From: Desulfocapsaceae bacterium
GTDB taxonomy: Bacteria; Desulfobacterota; Desulfobulbia; Desulfobulbales; Desulfocapsaceae
Assembly: GCA_028697885.1 (NCBI GenBank)
Contig: JAQVER010000031.1
Span: 1-39,773, forward strand
Length of the DNA: 39,773 nt
Direction of reading: 5' to 3'
The notes under the pieces are model-generated. The model saw nothing but the letters and a program-made list of their open reading frames with translations. It searched no databases and was not told the DNA's origin. Positions 32,966-39,773 of this stretch are shown here, one piece after another; position 1 is the first letter of the stretch, and each line of letters starts with the position of its first letter. The translations under genes were made by a program, and so were the position numbers.

Positions 32966-33133
32966 ATGGATTTTGTCAAGGCCTTTTGGAGTAGTGGCGA
33001 AATAATCCTTCTTTTTTTAATCATTTCGTTGTCATGGCTAAGGATTGGAGGGGCATCTTTAATTGCCTTGCCTGGGCTTGTGTTGCTTCTTTCAGAAGTG
33101 GATACTTCCAGGGAACATGCCATTGGGGAGTGA
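32966..33133 (+). CDS. Possible 55-residue membrane protein
   Basis: An open frame from ATG 32966 encodes two hydrophobic stretches (IILLFLIISLSWLRI and ASLIALPGLVLLLSE) with a short charged end. There is no ribosome-binding site and no recognised family. It lies in an otherwise gene-free 330-base gap between the FmdB-like gene and the uracil-DNA glycosylase-like gene, so the call is tentative. Confidence 0.25.
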   Translation: MDFVKAFWSSGEIILLFLIISLSWLRIGGASLIALPGLVLLLSEVDTSREHAIGE

Positions 33134-33278
33134 AGATTGACTGGCTTCTTGTGCCATTCATAACACTTTAGGGAACGATTGCTTTTACAATGACTTGTCC
33201 TGAATGTCGCGCGATAGATGTCTGTATTGGAGCAAGTGTTCTGTGCTTACCGAAAAAAAACCTGCCGGCAGAAAGCAT

Positions 33279-34040
33279 ATGGATATACAACACGATGAAA
33301 TTATAGATGAAATACGGTCATTAATTGTCTATCATCACACCATAGGATTTGAAGACTATCCTGGTGATGCCGCGAGTTTTCCGTTGCTGGGCAGAAAGCT
33401 TGATTCCCCTGCCGCTACGGTGAATATGTTGTTACAACAGGGAGAAGTTGCACCTGTTGTTTTAGAAACACTTCAGGATATTACCGCAGAAATTGATGGA
33501 TGTAGTCACTGTGAGTTGCACGCTAAACGTGTTCTCCCAGTACCAGGAAAAGGGGGGGCACAGGCCAGACTCCTTGTGGTCGGCGGTTGGCTGACAGTCC
33601 CTGAACATCCGGCGCTTCCTCCCGGAACGATATTCGGTTTGGAGGAGGACAAGATGCTGTCCCGGATGCTGGAGGCGATCCATCTTGTCCCTGCTGATGT
33701 TTTTGTCACCAATATTCTGAAATGCGGGCTGCCCGTCTCCTGTCAGCCAGTGGCTACCAATATTCATTGCTGTCTATCTTCACTAAGACGTCAGATAGCC
33801 GTGATTAAGCCTGAGGTGATCTGCTCTATGGGAATTATTGCCACCAGGGCACTTCTTGACCAGCCGCAGTCCCTGTCTCAATTACGAGGACGTTTTCATG
33901 CGTACACGGCGCTTGACGGGAGACAGATCCCGCTTATGCCAACTTATCATCCTTCTTACCTGCTCCAGGCTGCGGAGATGAAATCTGAAACCTGGAAAGA
34001 TCTCCAACTCATCGAGTTAAAATTAAAGGGGAAAGCGTAG
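33279..34040 (+). CDS. Divergent family 4 uracil-DNA glycosylase-like protein
   Basis: Counted from the ATG at 33279 the protein has 253 residues. The four [4Fe-4S] ligands of family 4 glycosylases are present with matching spacing: C75 and C78 (DGCSHCEL), C149 (NILKCGLP) and C165 (HCCLSSL). The downstream TYHPSYLL block fits the HPxxLL motif. However, the catalytic motif GExPGxxED is replaced by VGGWLTVPEHP, and the RPFVGxAG segment by TIFGLEEDKML, so the active site is altered. About 70 helical residues precede the cluster. It may bind uracil or another damaged base, or have lost catalysis. An upstream ATG at 33204 has no ribosome-binding site. Confidence 0.75.
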   Translation: MDIQHDEIIDEIRSLIVYHHTIGFEDYPGDAASFPLLGRKLDSPAATVNMLLQQGEVAPVVLETLQDITAEIDGCSHCELHAKRVLPVPGKGGAQARLLVVGGWLTVPEHPALPPGTIFGLEEDKMLSRMLEAIHLVPADVFVTNILKCGLPVSCQPVATNIHCCLSSLRRQIAVIKPEVICSMGIIATRALLDQPQSLSQLRGRFHAYTALDGRQIPLMPTYHPSYLLQAAEMKSETWKDLQLIELKLKGKA

Positions 34041-34185
34041 TAACGAAAGGGGCAAGGCTGGAAAATTTTTTATGTAACAGTTTCGAGGGAGAATAAAGTC
34101 AGGTCAGTTGTTGCTGGCTGTTGTCGTATATGTCCGGCTGGCACAGTGAGGAATCAAAATTCTCTTGTCTCTCAAGGAGAAATGT

Positions 34186-35403
34186 ATGGTGCGTACAAGA
34201 AGTCCTCAATGGCTTTTGGCAGCAACAAGTCTTGCATATCTTCTGATCGCCATTGAAATCATCATTATGATTTCCCCCTTTGCCCTGTATTTTTATGCCG
34301 TATATGGGCCAATCCTCAACTTTCTAGCATCGTTTCAACTGACCAGGTGGACTACCGAGTTCTTTCTCCCCCATATGGTCTTCCTCGATGATCCCCTCAT
34401 CCTTTTTATCTCCTATCTGCAGGTCCTTCTGGTCATCGGTCTGATTCTTTTTTTGAGTGCGGCTATCCCCCTTTACTGGGGGAGGTTTACGAAGAAGGGT
34501 GTCGTGCACATCAGTTTTTATTCAAAGATCAGACATCCGCAATATCTGTTCCTCGCCATATCCGGCTTTGGGCTCATGCTCTATTGGCCGCGGTTCATCA
34601 TTGTTTTCATGTATATTACCATGTTGTTTGTCTACTATTTCCTGGCCCGAAACGAAGAGTGGCGCATGCAGATTGAACAACCCGCTGCCTATGAATCTTA
34701 TATGGCTCAAACTCCCATGTTTCTGCCTGGTGAACCCGGTGGAAAGATATACAGTCTGCTCTTTGGTTGGATTACACCCAGATGGCTTGGTCTTGTGACT
34801 TTGTATCTTGTGACTCTTGCCGGAGCGATGCTGTTGGCCATGGGTATCAGGATGTATACAATCAACCATATTTATCCTGTTTATGAGAAAGGGCTTGCCC
34901 TGGTATCTGTCTTTCCCCGACCACCAGAAGAGATAAGGGAACTGTATCGTAAAGCGCGTATTGTTAAAGAAGTGGATTCGCTGGTTGTAACTCAGAAAGG
35001 AGCAAATCTGGTCTATGTCATGCCTGGAGATTTTTTTCTCAATGCCCTGGTGACGGATGAGGATCGACGATTCTCTGACAATATGATTGAACGATTTCCA
35101 GAAATCCTTGAATGGCATCAGCATAAGTTTAAAGGCGGACTGAGAAAGTTCTTCAGGATTTTTTATAACTTTGTCAGCACCTTGGGGTCAGTTCCTACAA
35201 ACTATGATGTTGAACGTCTTGTTTTCGTCAAGGTCACTGATTCGCAAAACCGTTTGGTGCCACCTCAAGAAGTCTTTGCCATGGGCCTTCAACGAGTGCC
35301 AGTGTTATTAATTGATCTGGATGCCACAACCCATAAAGTGATTTCTGTGATTCGGACCTCAGAAAGAAACAAATGGGGAAAGATGCCGATGCCTACTTTC
35401 TAA
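34186..35403 (+). CDS. ICMT-like membrane methyltransferase with an extra C-terminal domain
   Basis: The start at 34186 follows AAGGAG by six bases. The 405-residue protein has about six membrane helices in its first 225 residues. In the middle, HISFYSKIRHPQYLFLAISG (RHPQY at 116-120) and LARNEEWRMQIEQPAAYESY match the isoprenylcysteine methyltransferase/PEMT type fold, where His and Glu bind SAM-related groups. Residues 235-405 form a soluble, mixed alpha/beta region (FPRPPEEIRELYRKARIVKE and VFVKVTDSQNRLVPPQEVFA) I cannot assign. The substrate is unknown; lipid or prenylated quinone would suit a membrane enzyme but is speculation. It is a single gene. Confidence 0.72.
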   Translation: MVRTRSPQWLLAATSLAYLLIAIEIIIMISPFALYFYAVYGPILNFLASFQLTRWTTEFFLPHMVFLDDPLILFISYLQVLLVIGLILFLSAAIPLYWGRFTKKGVVHISFYSKIRHPQYLFLAISGFGLMLYWPRFIIVFMYITMLFVYYFLARNEEWRMQIEQPAAYESYMAQTPMFLPGEPGGKIYSLLFGWITPRWLGLVTLYLVTLAGAMLLAMGIRMYTINHIYPVYEKGLALVSVFPRPPEEIRELYRKARIVKEVDSLVVTQKGANLVYVMPGDFFLNALVTDEDRRFSDNMIERFPEILEWHQHKFKGGLRKFFRIFYNFVSTLGSVPTNYDVERLVFVKVTDSQNRLVPPQEVFAMGLQRVPVLLIDLDATTHKVISVIRTSERNKWGKMPMPTF

Positions 35404-35545
35404 GGAATTTTTTGGTCATATAAGGTGAGTTTGCTTGAGTAGATGGGCAGAAAGTATCTGGTCGGAGTGGGCCATTACTCCTCTATCAGGGTTTATCTTG
35501 CATTCTTATAGGGGTAATATGAATTTTTTAAGGAGGAGTGACCAT

Positions 35546-35740
35546 ATGAGCCAAGAGAACAAGAAAATTTGTCCTGTATGTCAGGGAAAGAAAGTTGTTG
35601 CAGGTACTTGTGAGTGTGATGCGGAGTGGCGTGGCACCCAGAACGGTGATGACTGGGAAGAGTGTCAGTGCTCTCCGGAACAACCATGTGCAATGTGTAT
35701 GGGTACAGGTTTTGTTGATGTCGATAAGGAGTGTTCTTGA
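35546..35740 (+). CDS. Cysteine-rich mini-protein with DnaJ-like zinc knuckles
   Basis: A strong AAGGAGG lies before the ATG at 35546, giving a 64-residue protein with nine cysteines (9, 12, 22, 24, 40, 42, 48, 51, 63). CPVCQGKK and CAMCMGTG are CxxCxGxx units as in the DnaJ zinc-finger domain, with CEC and CQC pairs between them. It probably binds one or two zinc ions, or acts in thiol or metal handling. No J-domain is present. The frame continues upstream to 35435 without a ribosome-binding site. It lies 112 bases before the wrbA-like gene. Confidence 0.7.
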   Translation: MSQENKKICPVCQGKKVVAGTCECDAEWRGTQNGDDWEECQCSPEQPCAMCMGTGFVDVDKECS

Positions 35741-35852
35741 ATTGATTTTTAACGGGTTTGTTGAGTTGCTTTCATCAGGTTGTTGTGATTCAGTATTTAT
35801 AGAGGCCAGGCAGTTGAGATTCAATTCAGGCTATAAGTAAGGGTGGATAATT

Positions 35853-36464
35853 ATGAAGATACTGATTGTTTATTATTCTATGTATGGCCATATTTACAAA
35901 ATGGTAGAGGCTGCGGCAGAAGGAGTGCGGTCAGTAGAGGGTGCTGAGGTCGTGTTTCGGCGGGTGCCGGAAACGCTTCCTCGTGATGTGCTTGAGAAAA
36001 TGGGCGCAGTTGCAGCCCAGGATTTGCAGAAGCAGATCCCGGTCTGCACGGTGGATGAACTAGGGGAAGCGGATGCCATTATCTTCGGCACTCCCACTCG
36101 CTTTGGCAATATGTGCGGGCAGATGCGCCAGTTTTTAGACAGTACGGGACAGTTGTGGATGAAAGGGGCGCTGGTGGGCAAGGCTGGCAGTGTTATCACC
36201 AGTACTAATACCCAGCATGGTGGTCAGGAATCCACAATCCTCAGTTTCCACGTTACTTTACTCCATCAGGGGATGGTGGTAGTTGGGCTTCCCTATGCGT
36301 TTCAGGGGCAGATGAACACCAGTGAGATCAGCGGTTGTTCCCCGTATGGTGCCTCAACCATTGCCGGTGCTGATGGCAGCCGCTCTCCCAGTGAAAATGA
36401 GCTGGCAGGAGCCCGTTTTCAGGGTGAACATGTTGCCAGGATCGCCAGGAAGTTAACTGCTTAA
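35853..36464 (+). CDS. wrbA: NAD(P)H:quinone oxidoreductase, WrbA type
   Basis: The 203-residue flavodoxin-fold protein has the FMN phosphate loop [10 protein letters not shown], the WrbA-type segment [19 protein letters not shown], and [15 protein letters not shown], which together distinguish it from plain flavodoxins. It carries out two-electron quinone reduction with NAD(P)H and is commonly linked to oxidative stress. The ending [13 protein letters not shown] is typical. An upstream TAAGGG may be its ribosome-binding site. Confidence 0.93.
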   Translation: MKILIVYYSMYGHIYKMVEAAAEGVRSVEGAEVVFRRVPETLPRDVLEKMGAVAAQDLQKQIPVCTVDELGEADAIIFGTPTRFGNMCGQMRQFLDSTGQLWMKGALVGKAGSVITSTNTQHGGQESTILSFHVTLLHQGMVVVGLPYAFQGQMNTSEISGCSPYGASTIAGADGSRSPSENELAGARFQGEHVARIARKLTA

Positions 36465-36556
36465 GGGTGGGCGGAATGGCCGTGTTTGCTGAAACATTCA
36501 GGAGCTAGCTCTTTTAAGCAGCTTCTGTCATTTGTGATTATTGTACGGTTGGCTTG

Positions 36557-39247
36557 TTAGGATGCGGGAGGCTTCTCATTCAACGGAAAATGGTGCAGAA
36601 TGAAGGTCTCCTCCTCTTGCCTGGTCTGGACTATTCCGTCAAGGTGGGCGGTTAGCAGTTCGTTCAGTATCGTCTTGAATCGTGGGCCGGGAGAATAACC
36701 CATGGCCTTAAGATCCCTGCCTGCTATCTGGGGTTTTGTCTTCCGCAGTTCGGTTACATAAAGAGAAACACCTTTTTTTATCTCATTTTTTCTGGCAATG
36801 GCCATGAGGTAAAGCAATCCAACGTTGGAAAGTTCTTTCAGTAGCCAGTAGAGCTCAGACCTGCCTATGGTAGATCGTCGGTAGAGGGTATGGGAGATCT
36901 TGTCGGCGGTGAGCTTCTGTTGGACAAGAAAGTCTCTGGTCTTGGGTGGGAGTTGGAAACGCTGACAAAAGGCAGAGAGTTCGGCACTCTTTGAGCGACC
37001 CATGATGGCCAGCAGATATACCTGCCAGGCGGGGCATGGTTCATCAAGATAGAGCAGATGAAACCAGGAGAGGGCCTGCTGGGTCTGGGTCAGGATATGG
37101 TTGAAGCGACGGTCAATCTTCAAGTGGGGCTTCAGGTCTGGCCATAAGAACTGGAAGAGTTTGAACTCTGCCAGGCGATTGATGGCAGGCAGTGGGTTTT
37201 CTTCGGAAAAGATAAGCTGAAGCTCGATGAAAAAACGCGGGTCAGTGGCTTTGCCAAAGAGCTTCATCTTGACGGCGCTCTGGATCAGGCGGCTGGTGTG
37301 CGTGTCAATTTTGAAATCCATGCGTTTTTCAAAACGGATGGCCCGGAAAATTCGGGTGGGGTCTTCTACGAAGCTGAGGTTGTGCAGGACCCTTATGGTC
37401 TTTTCTCTCAAGTCGCTCTGGCAGTTGAAAAAATCGATAAGGGTGCCGAAATGGGCGGGGTTGAGCTGGATGGCCATGGCATTGATAGTGAAATCGCGGC
37501 GGTACAAGTCAAGCTTGATGGAAGAGAGTTCAACCGTGGGTAGGGCCGCTGGATAGTCATAATATTCGAGCCTGGCTGTGGCCACGTCGATCTTAAAACC
37601 GCTCGGCAACAGGATCATCGCGGTTATAAATCGTTCATGGGCCTTGACTTGGCCTTGAAGTCTCTGGGCCAGTTTCTTCGCAAAGATAATACCATCCCCT
37701 TCAACAACAATGTCGAGATCCATGTTTTTGTTCTGTAAGAGCAGGTCACGAACGAAACCGCCGACAGCAAAGGCCTTGAACTCAAGTGATTCGGCCACTT
37801 CACCAATGGTCTGCAGAAGGACAATGAGCTCTTTGTTCAGGGTTTCAGCGATCAGGGCACTCAAATTCCTGGTTCGTTCCTGGAGTTGTTGGTCGCTTTC
37901 GTGCAGGAGATTTCTCGGCAGGTGGGCCGGATCGTTGACCAGCATGTTTAGCAGATCGGTTCGGGTTATCACTCCTGCGAGTTGTCCGTTATGAACAATA
38001 GGAATCAGACGCTGCCTGCGTTCAATAATCAGTTCTTCAATGTCGGAAAGCGTGGCATTTAAGGGAAGAGTTTTAATGTCGCCGGTCATATATTCGCTCA
38101 CCGGCAGGTGGCCGAGTGCGTGATGGATGGCTTTTTCTATAACTCGACGGGTGATGATCCCTATAACCTGTGAGGCTGGGTTATGGGGTTGAGTTTGGTT
38201 GGTCTCAATCATCACCGGCAGCGTCGTGATGTTGTATCTGGTGAGTAGATTGTGAGCCTGATTGATGTTGGTTTCTGCCGGTACGCTGATGACGGGTTGA
38301 GACAACATCTCTTTCGCAATGGCCTGGGGGCGGATGTGCCGGTGCAGGATGCGGATCAGCTTGTCCTGAGCTTCTATCAGGGTCATGTCATGGATTGTGG
38401 CTGAGGCCGCGGTGGCATGGCCTCCCCCGCCAAAATCCTTCGCGACTATTCCAGTATTGACTTCCGTGATGCGGCTTCTGCCAATCAGGTAGATGCGTCC
38501 GGCCATGGAGACGAGTGCGAAGATGGCATCCAGATTCTCCATGACCATGAAGCGACGGACAATCAAGGCAAAATCATCGAAATAGTCTTGGAGAGTCAAG
38601 GTGATCACTACGATTTCTATCCCCTGGATGGTGTAACTGTGTGCGGTCTCCATCAGTTTGTGCAGCAGTTCAACCTGGTGGGCGGTGAGGTCATAGGTGA
38701 TAAACTGCGAAATGATATCCAATTGAGCCCCTTGCTCAAGGAGCCAGGCAGCAGCCTGCAGATCGGCAGGCCTTGTGGTCAGGTGCGTGAGCGAGCCGGT
38801 GTCTTCGTAGATGCCAAGGCCAAATATGGTTGCCTCTGAGGCCGAGATAGATACTTGCCGTTCCTGGAAGAGCTGGGTGAAGAGAGTGGTGGTTGAGCCC
38901 ACTTCTTTGACCAGCTCCAGGTCACCTTTCATATCCTCAGGACTGTTCGGGTGATGGTCAAAGAGGTGCACTGAGATGTTAGGGTTGTCGAGGCAGATGG
39001 CAAAAGCGCCGATTCGTTTGGTGTTTCGGGTGTCCACCACGATGAGCTTCGTGACTGCTTTCAGCTCGATCTGTTTTATCTTGGTAAATTCATAACGATC
39101 TTGCAGATTTTCATTGATGAAGTCGCGCAGGTTCTTTTCCTGGGACCCGGAGAAGACCATCACCGCATCAGGGTAGATCTTCTGGGCGGCGATCATAGAG
39201 GCCAAGCCGTCAAAGTCGGCATTGATATGGGTAGTGATTACTTGCAT
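36557..39247 (-). CDS. DHH-CBS-CBS-tRNA nucleotidyltransferase fusion protein
   Basis: The 896-residue multidomain protein has, in order: a DHH phosphoesterase (ITTHINADFDGLASM at the start, DHHPNS, and a GGGGHATAA DHHA1 motif), two CBS domains (about residues 305-450, GIITRRVIEKA and GVITRTDLLNM), and a class II tRNA nucleotidyltransferase/poly(A) polymerase head (GGFVRD near 496, DLDIVVEGDG catalytic acids, RRDFTINAMA, DPTRIFRAIRFEKR). Such fusions are known in deltaproteobacteria and Aquifex-type bacteria, where they add A or CCA to tRNA. CBS domains probably sense adenine nucleotides. I chose the start at 39247, where family similarity begins; an ATG at 39295 lies inside a palindrome. It follows the DUF4149 gene on the same strand. 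Confidence 0.9.
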   Translation of the reverse strand: MQVITTHINADFDGLASMIAAQKIYPDAVMVFSGSQEKNLRDFINENLQDRYEFTKIKQIELKAVTKLIVVDTRNTKRIGAFAICLDNPNISVHLFDHHPNSPEDMKGDLELVKEVGSTTTLFTQLFQERQVSISASEATIFGLGIYEDTGSLTHLTTRPADLQAAAWLLEQGAQLDIISQFITYDLTAHQVELLHKLMETAHSYTIQGIEIVVITLTLQDYFDDFALIVRRFMVMENLDAIFALVSMAGRIYLIGRSRITEVNTGIVAKDFGGGGHATAASATIHDMTLIEAQDKLIRILHRHIRPQAIAKEMLSQPVISVPAETNINQAHNLLTRYNITTLPVMIETNQTQPHNPASQVIGIITRRVIEKAIHHALGHLPVSEYMTGDIKTLPLNATLSDIEELIIERRQRLIPIVHNGQLAGVITRTDLLNMLVNDPAHLPRNLLHESDQQLQERTRNLSALIAETLNKELIVLLQTIGEVAESLEFKAFAVGGFVRDLLLQNKNMDLDIVVEGDGIIFAKKLAQRLQGQVKAHERFITAMILLPSGFKIDVATARLEYYDYPAALPTVELSSIKLDLYRRDFTINAMAIQLNPAHFGTLIDFFNCQSDLREKTIRVLHNLSFVEDPTRIFRAIRFEKRMDFKIDTHTSRLIQSAVKMKLFGKATDPRFFIELQLIFSEENPLPAINRLAEFKLFQFLWPDLKPHLKIDRRFNHILTQTQQALSWFHLLYLDEPCPAWQVYLLAIMGRSKSAELSAFCQRFQLPPKTRDFLVQQKLTADKISHTLYRRSTIGRSELYWLLKELSNVGLLYLMAIARKNEIKKGVSLYVTELRKTKPQIAGRDLKAMGYSPGPRFKTILNELLTAHLDGIVQTRQEEETFILHHFPLNEKPPAS

Positions 39248-39259
39248 GTCTTCAGGTTG

Positions 39260-39295
39260 ATGGTTACCAGCAAGAGTGGTGTTGCTGGTAACCAT
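39260..39295. repeat. Perfect 14-bp inverted repeat at the start of the DHH-CBS-nucleotidyltransferase gene
   Basis: ATGGTTACCAGCAA (39260-39273) and its exact reverse complement (39282-39295) flank an 8-base loop. It lies between the two candidate start codons, with the upstream ATG forming the outer end of the stem. It could be an operator or a translational control hairpin; there is no T-run for termination. Confidence 0.8.
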
Positions 39296-39328
39296 GTTGG
39301 AAAATATGATGTGATGAACTCAGTGTCA

Positions 39329-39773
39329 TTAAGCCAAAGGGGCATCTGCTTTCTTTTGGGCTGACGGGAAAGAAAGGATTACCAGAACTACCCCGGCACC
39401 AATGACTGCAAGATTTCCGACTGCTGAGACGCCATGTAATTTTCTGAACTGAATGCGCAGCGGATGGTCGGGCCGGGTTGTTTCGAAAGAAGGGATTTGT
39501 CTTTTTAGCTCGGCAGCGCGAGGTTCGATGATAAAAGCTTGAGTGGCGGTAATGCTGAGCATGATAGTAAGAATAAGCCCCGAGGCGATTTTGCGGTGGC
39601 TTTTGCCGAGCAGCAGGCCTGTGAGCCCCACGGCCCCACAGGCGAGCCCCCATTGGAAATAACCGGGAAAGAGGGCGCCGACGATGCTGCCGGCCATATC
39701 GCGGGGATACGATTTGAAGAGAGTCGGGGTCAGGACAAAGGTGAACAGAGCTGAGCCGCCCAGCCAACAGCTG
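39329..39773 (-). CDS. DUF4149 (TMEM205-like) membrane protein, 5'-truncated by the window
   Basis: The frame is open to the window edge, and residues before the first internal ATG (GGSALFTFVLTPTLFKSYPR) already match the family, so the true start lies beyond 39773. The visible 147 residues hold three or four membrane helices and the family pattern AGSIVGALFPGYFQW, with a loop RIQFRKLHGVSAVGNLAVIG near the end. The function of bacterial DUF4149 proteins is unknown. It is 33 bases upstream of the palindrome preceding the DHH-CBS-nucleotidyltransferase gene and may be co-transcribed with it. Confidence 0.8.
   Translation of the reverse strand, partial: SCWLGGSALFTFVLTPTLFKSYPRDMAGSIVGALFPGYFQWGLACGAVGLTGLLLGKSHRKIASGLILTIMLSITATQAFIIEPRAAELKRQIPSFETTRPDHPLRIQFRKLHGVSAVGNLAVIGAGVVLVILSFPSAQKKADAPLA

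Noticed and set aside
1..39773. CRISPR arrays, tRNA or rRNA genes
   Set aside because: No regularly spaced repeats, no T-loop type motifs in a cloverleaf setting and no rRNA-like segments were seen on reading both strands.

Overview
The window reads as chromosomal DNA of a sulfate-reducing or sulfur-disproportionating Desulfobacterota bacterium, most likely of the order Desulfobulbales. The decisive evidence is an intact dsrMKJOP operon (6691-11829), which encodes the membrane complex of dissimilatory sulfur metabolism. Base composition is moderate. An LptD gene, outer-membrane proteins and Tat/Sec signal peptides indicate a diderm envelope. The order-level placement is inferred from gene content, not from a database search.

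Layout. (1) 1-5802: the tail of a probable helicase, an outer-membrane beta-barrel, a MazG-like pyrophosphohydrolase, a Prc-type periplasmic protease, a small exported beta-rich protein followed by a perfect 27-bp terminator hairpin, and an exported acetolactate decarboxylase. (2) 6073-11896: an RsbRD-N-like regulator followed by dsrM, dsrK, dsrJ, dsrO, dsrP and an intrinsic terminator. (3) 11956-13552: a flavodoxin-like protein and a convergent prepilin peptidase. (4) 13680-18613: a tightly packed operon pyrK-pyrD-DUF1232-aroD-aroE-aroA ending at a terminator. (5) 18716-19973: a small exported Gly/Asp-rich protein, then a gene-poor stretch holding a decayed IS3-family orfA. (6) 19974-26378, minus strand: lptD, a DHH phosphoesterase, mltB, mltA and a methyltransferase, apparently one envelope-biogenesis operon. 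(7) 26379-27268: about 0.9 kb without a convincing gene but with a long imperfect palindrome. (8) 27269-36464: a radical SAM protein, an RNase E/G with a repeat-bearing basic N-terminus, TatC, a DUF523/TudS protein, an FtsB/DivIC-like protein, an FmdB zinc ribbon, a divergent family 4 uracil-DNA glycosylase-like protein, an ICMT-like membrane protein with an unknown C-terminal domain, a cysteine-rich mini-protein and WrbA. (9) 36557-39773, minus strand: a DHH-CBS-CBS-tRNA nucleotidyltransferase fusion preceded by a truncated DUF4149 membrane protein.

How the genes fit together. DsrMKJOP links the menaquinone pool and periplasmic chemistry to cytoplasmic sulfite reduction. DsrO carries a twin-arginine signal, so the TatC encoded at 30951 is a plausible partner for its export. 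The pyr/aro operon supplies pyrimidine and chorismate precursors. The lptD/mltB/mltA cluster and Prc serve envelope assembly and turnover. No CRISPR array, rRNA, tRNA or intact mobile element was seen. I found no clear multi-gene system that looks wholly new. The most unusual signals are the two palindromes (26942-26990 and 39260-39295), the probable ATT start of mltB, the divergent uracil-DNA glycosylase, the ICMT-like protein with its orphan domain, and two small proteins (18716-19012 and 35546-35740).
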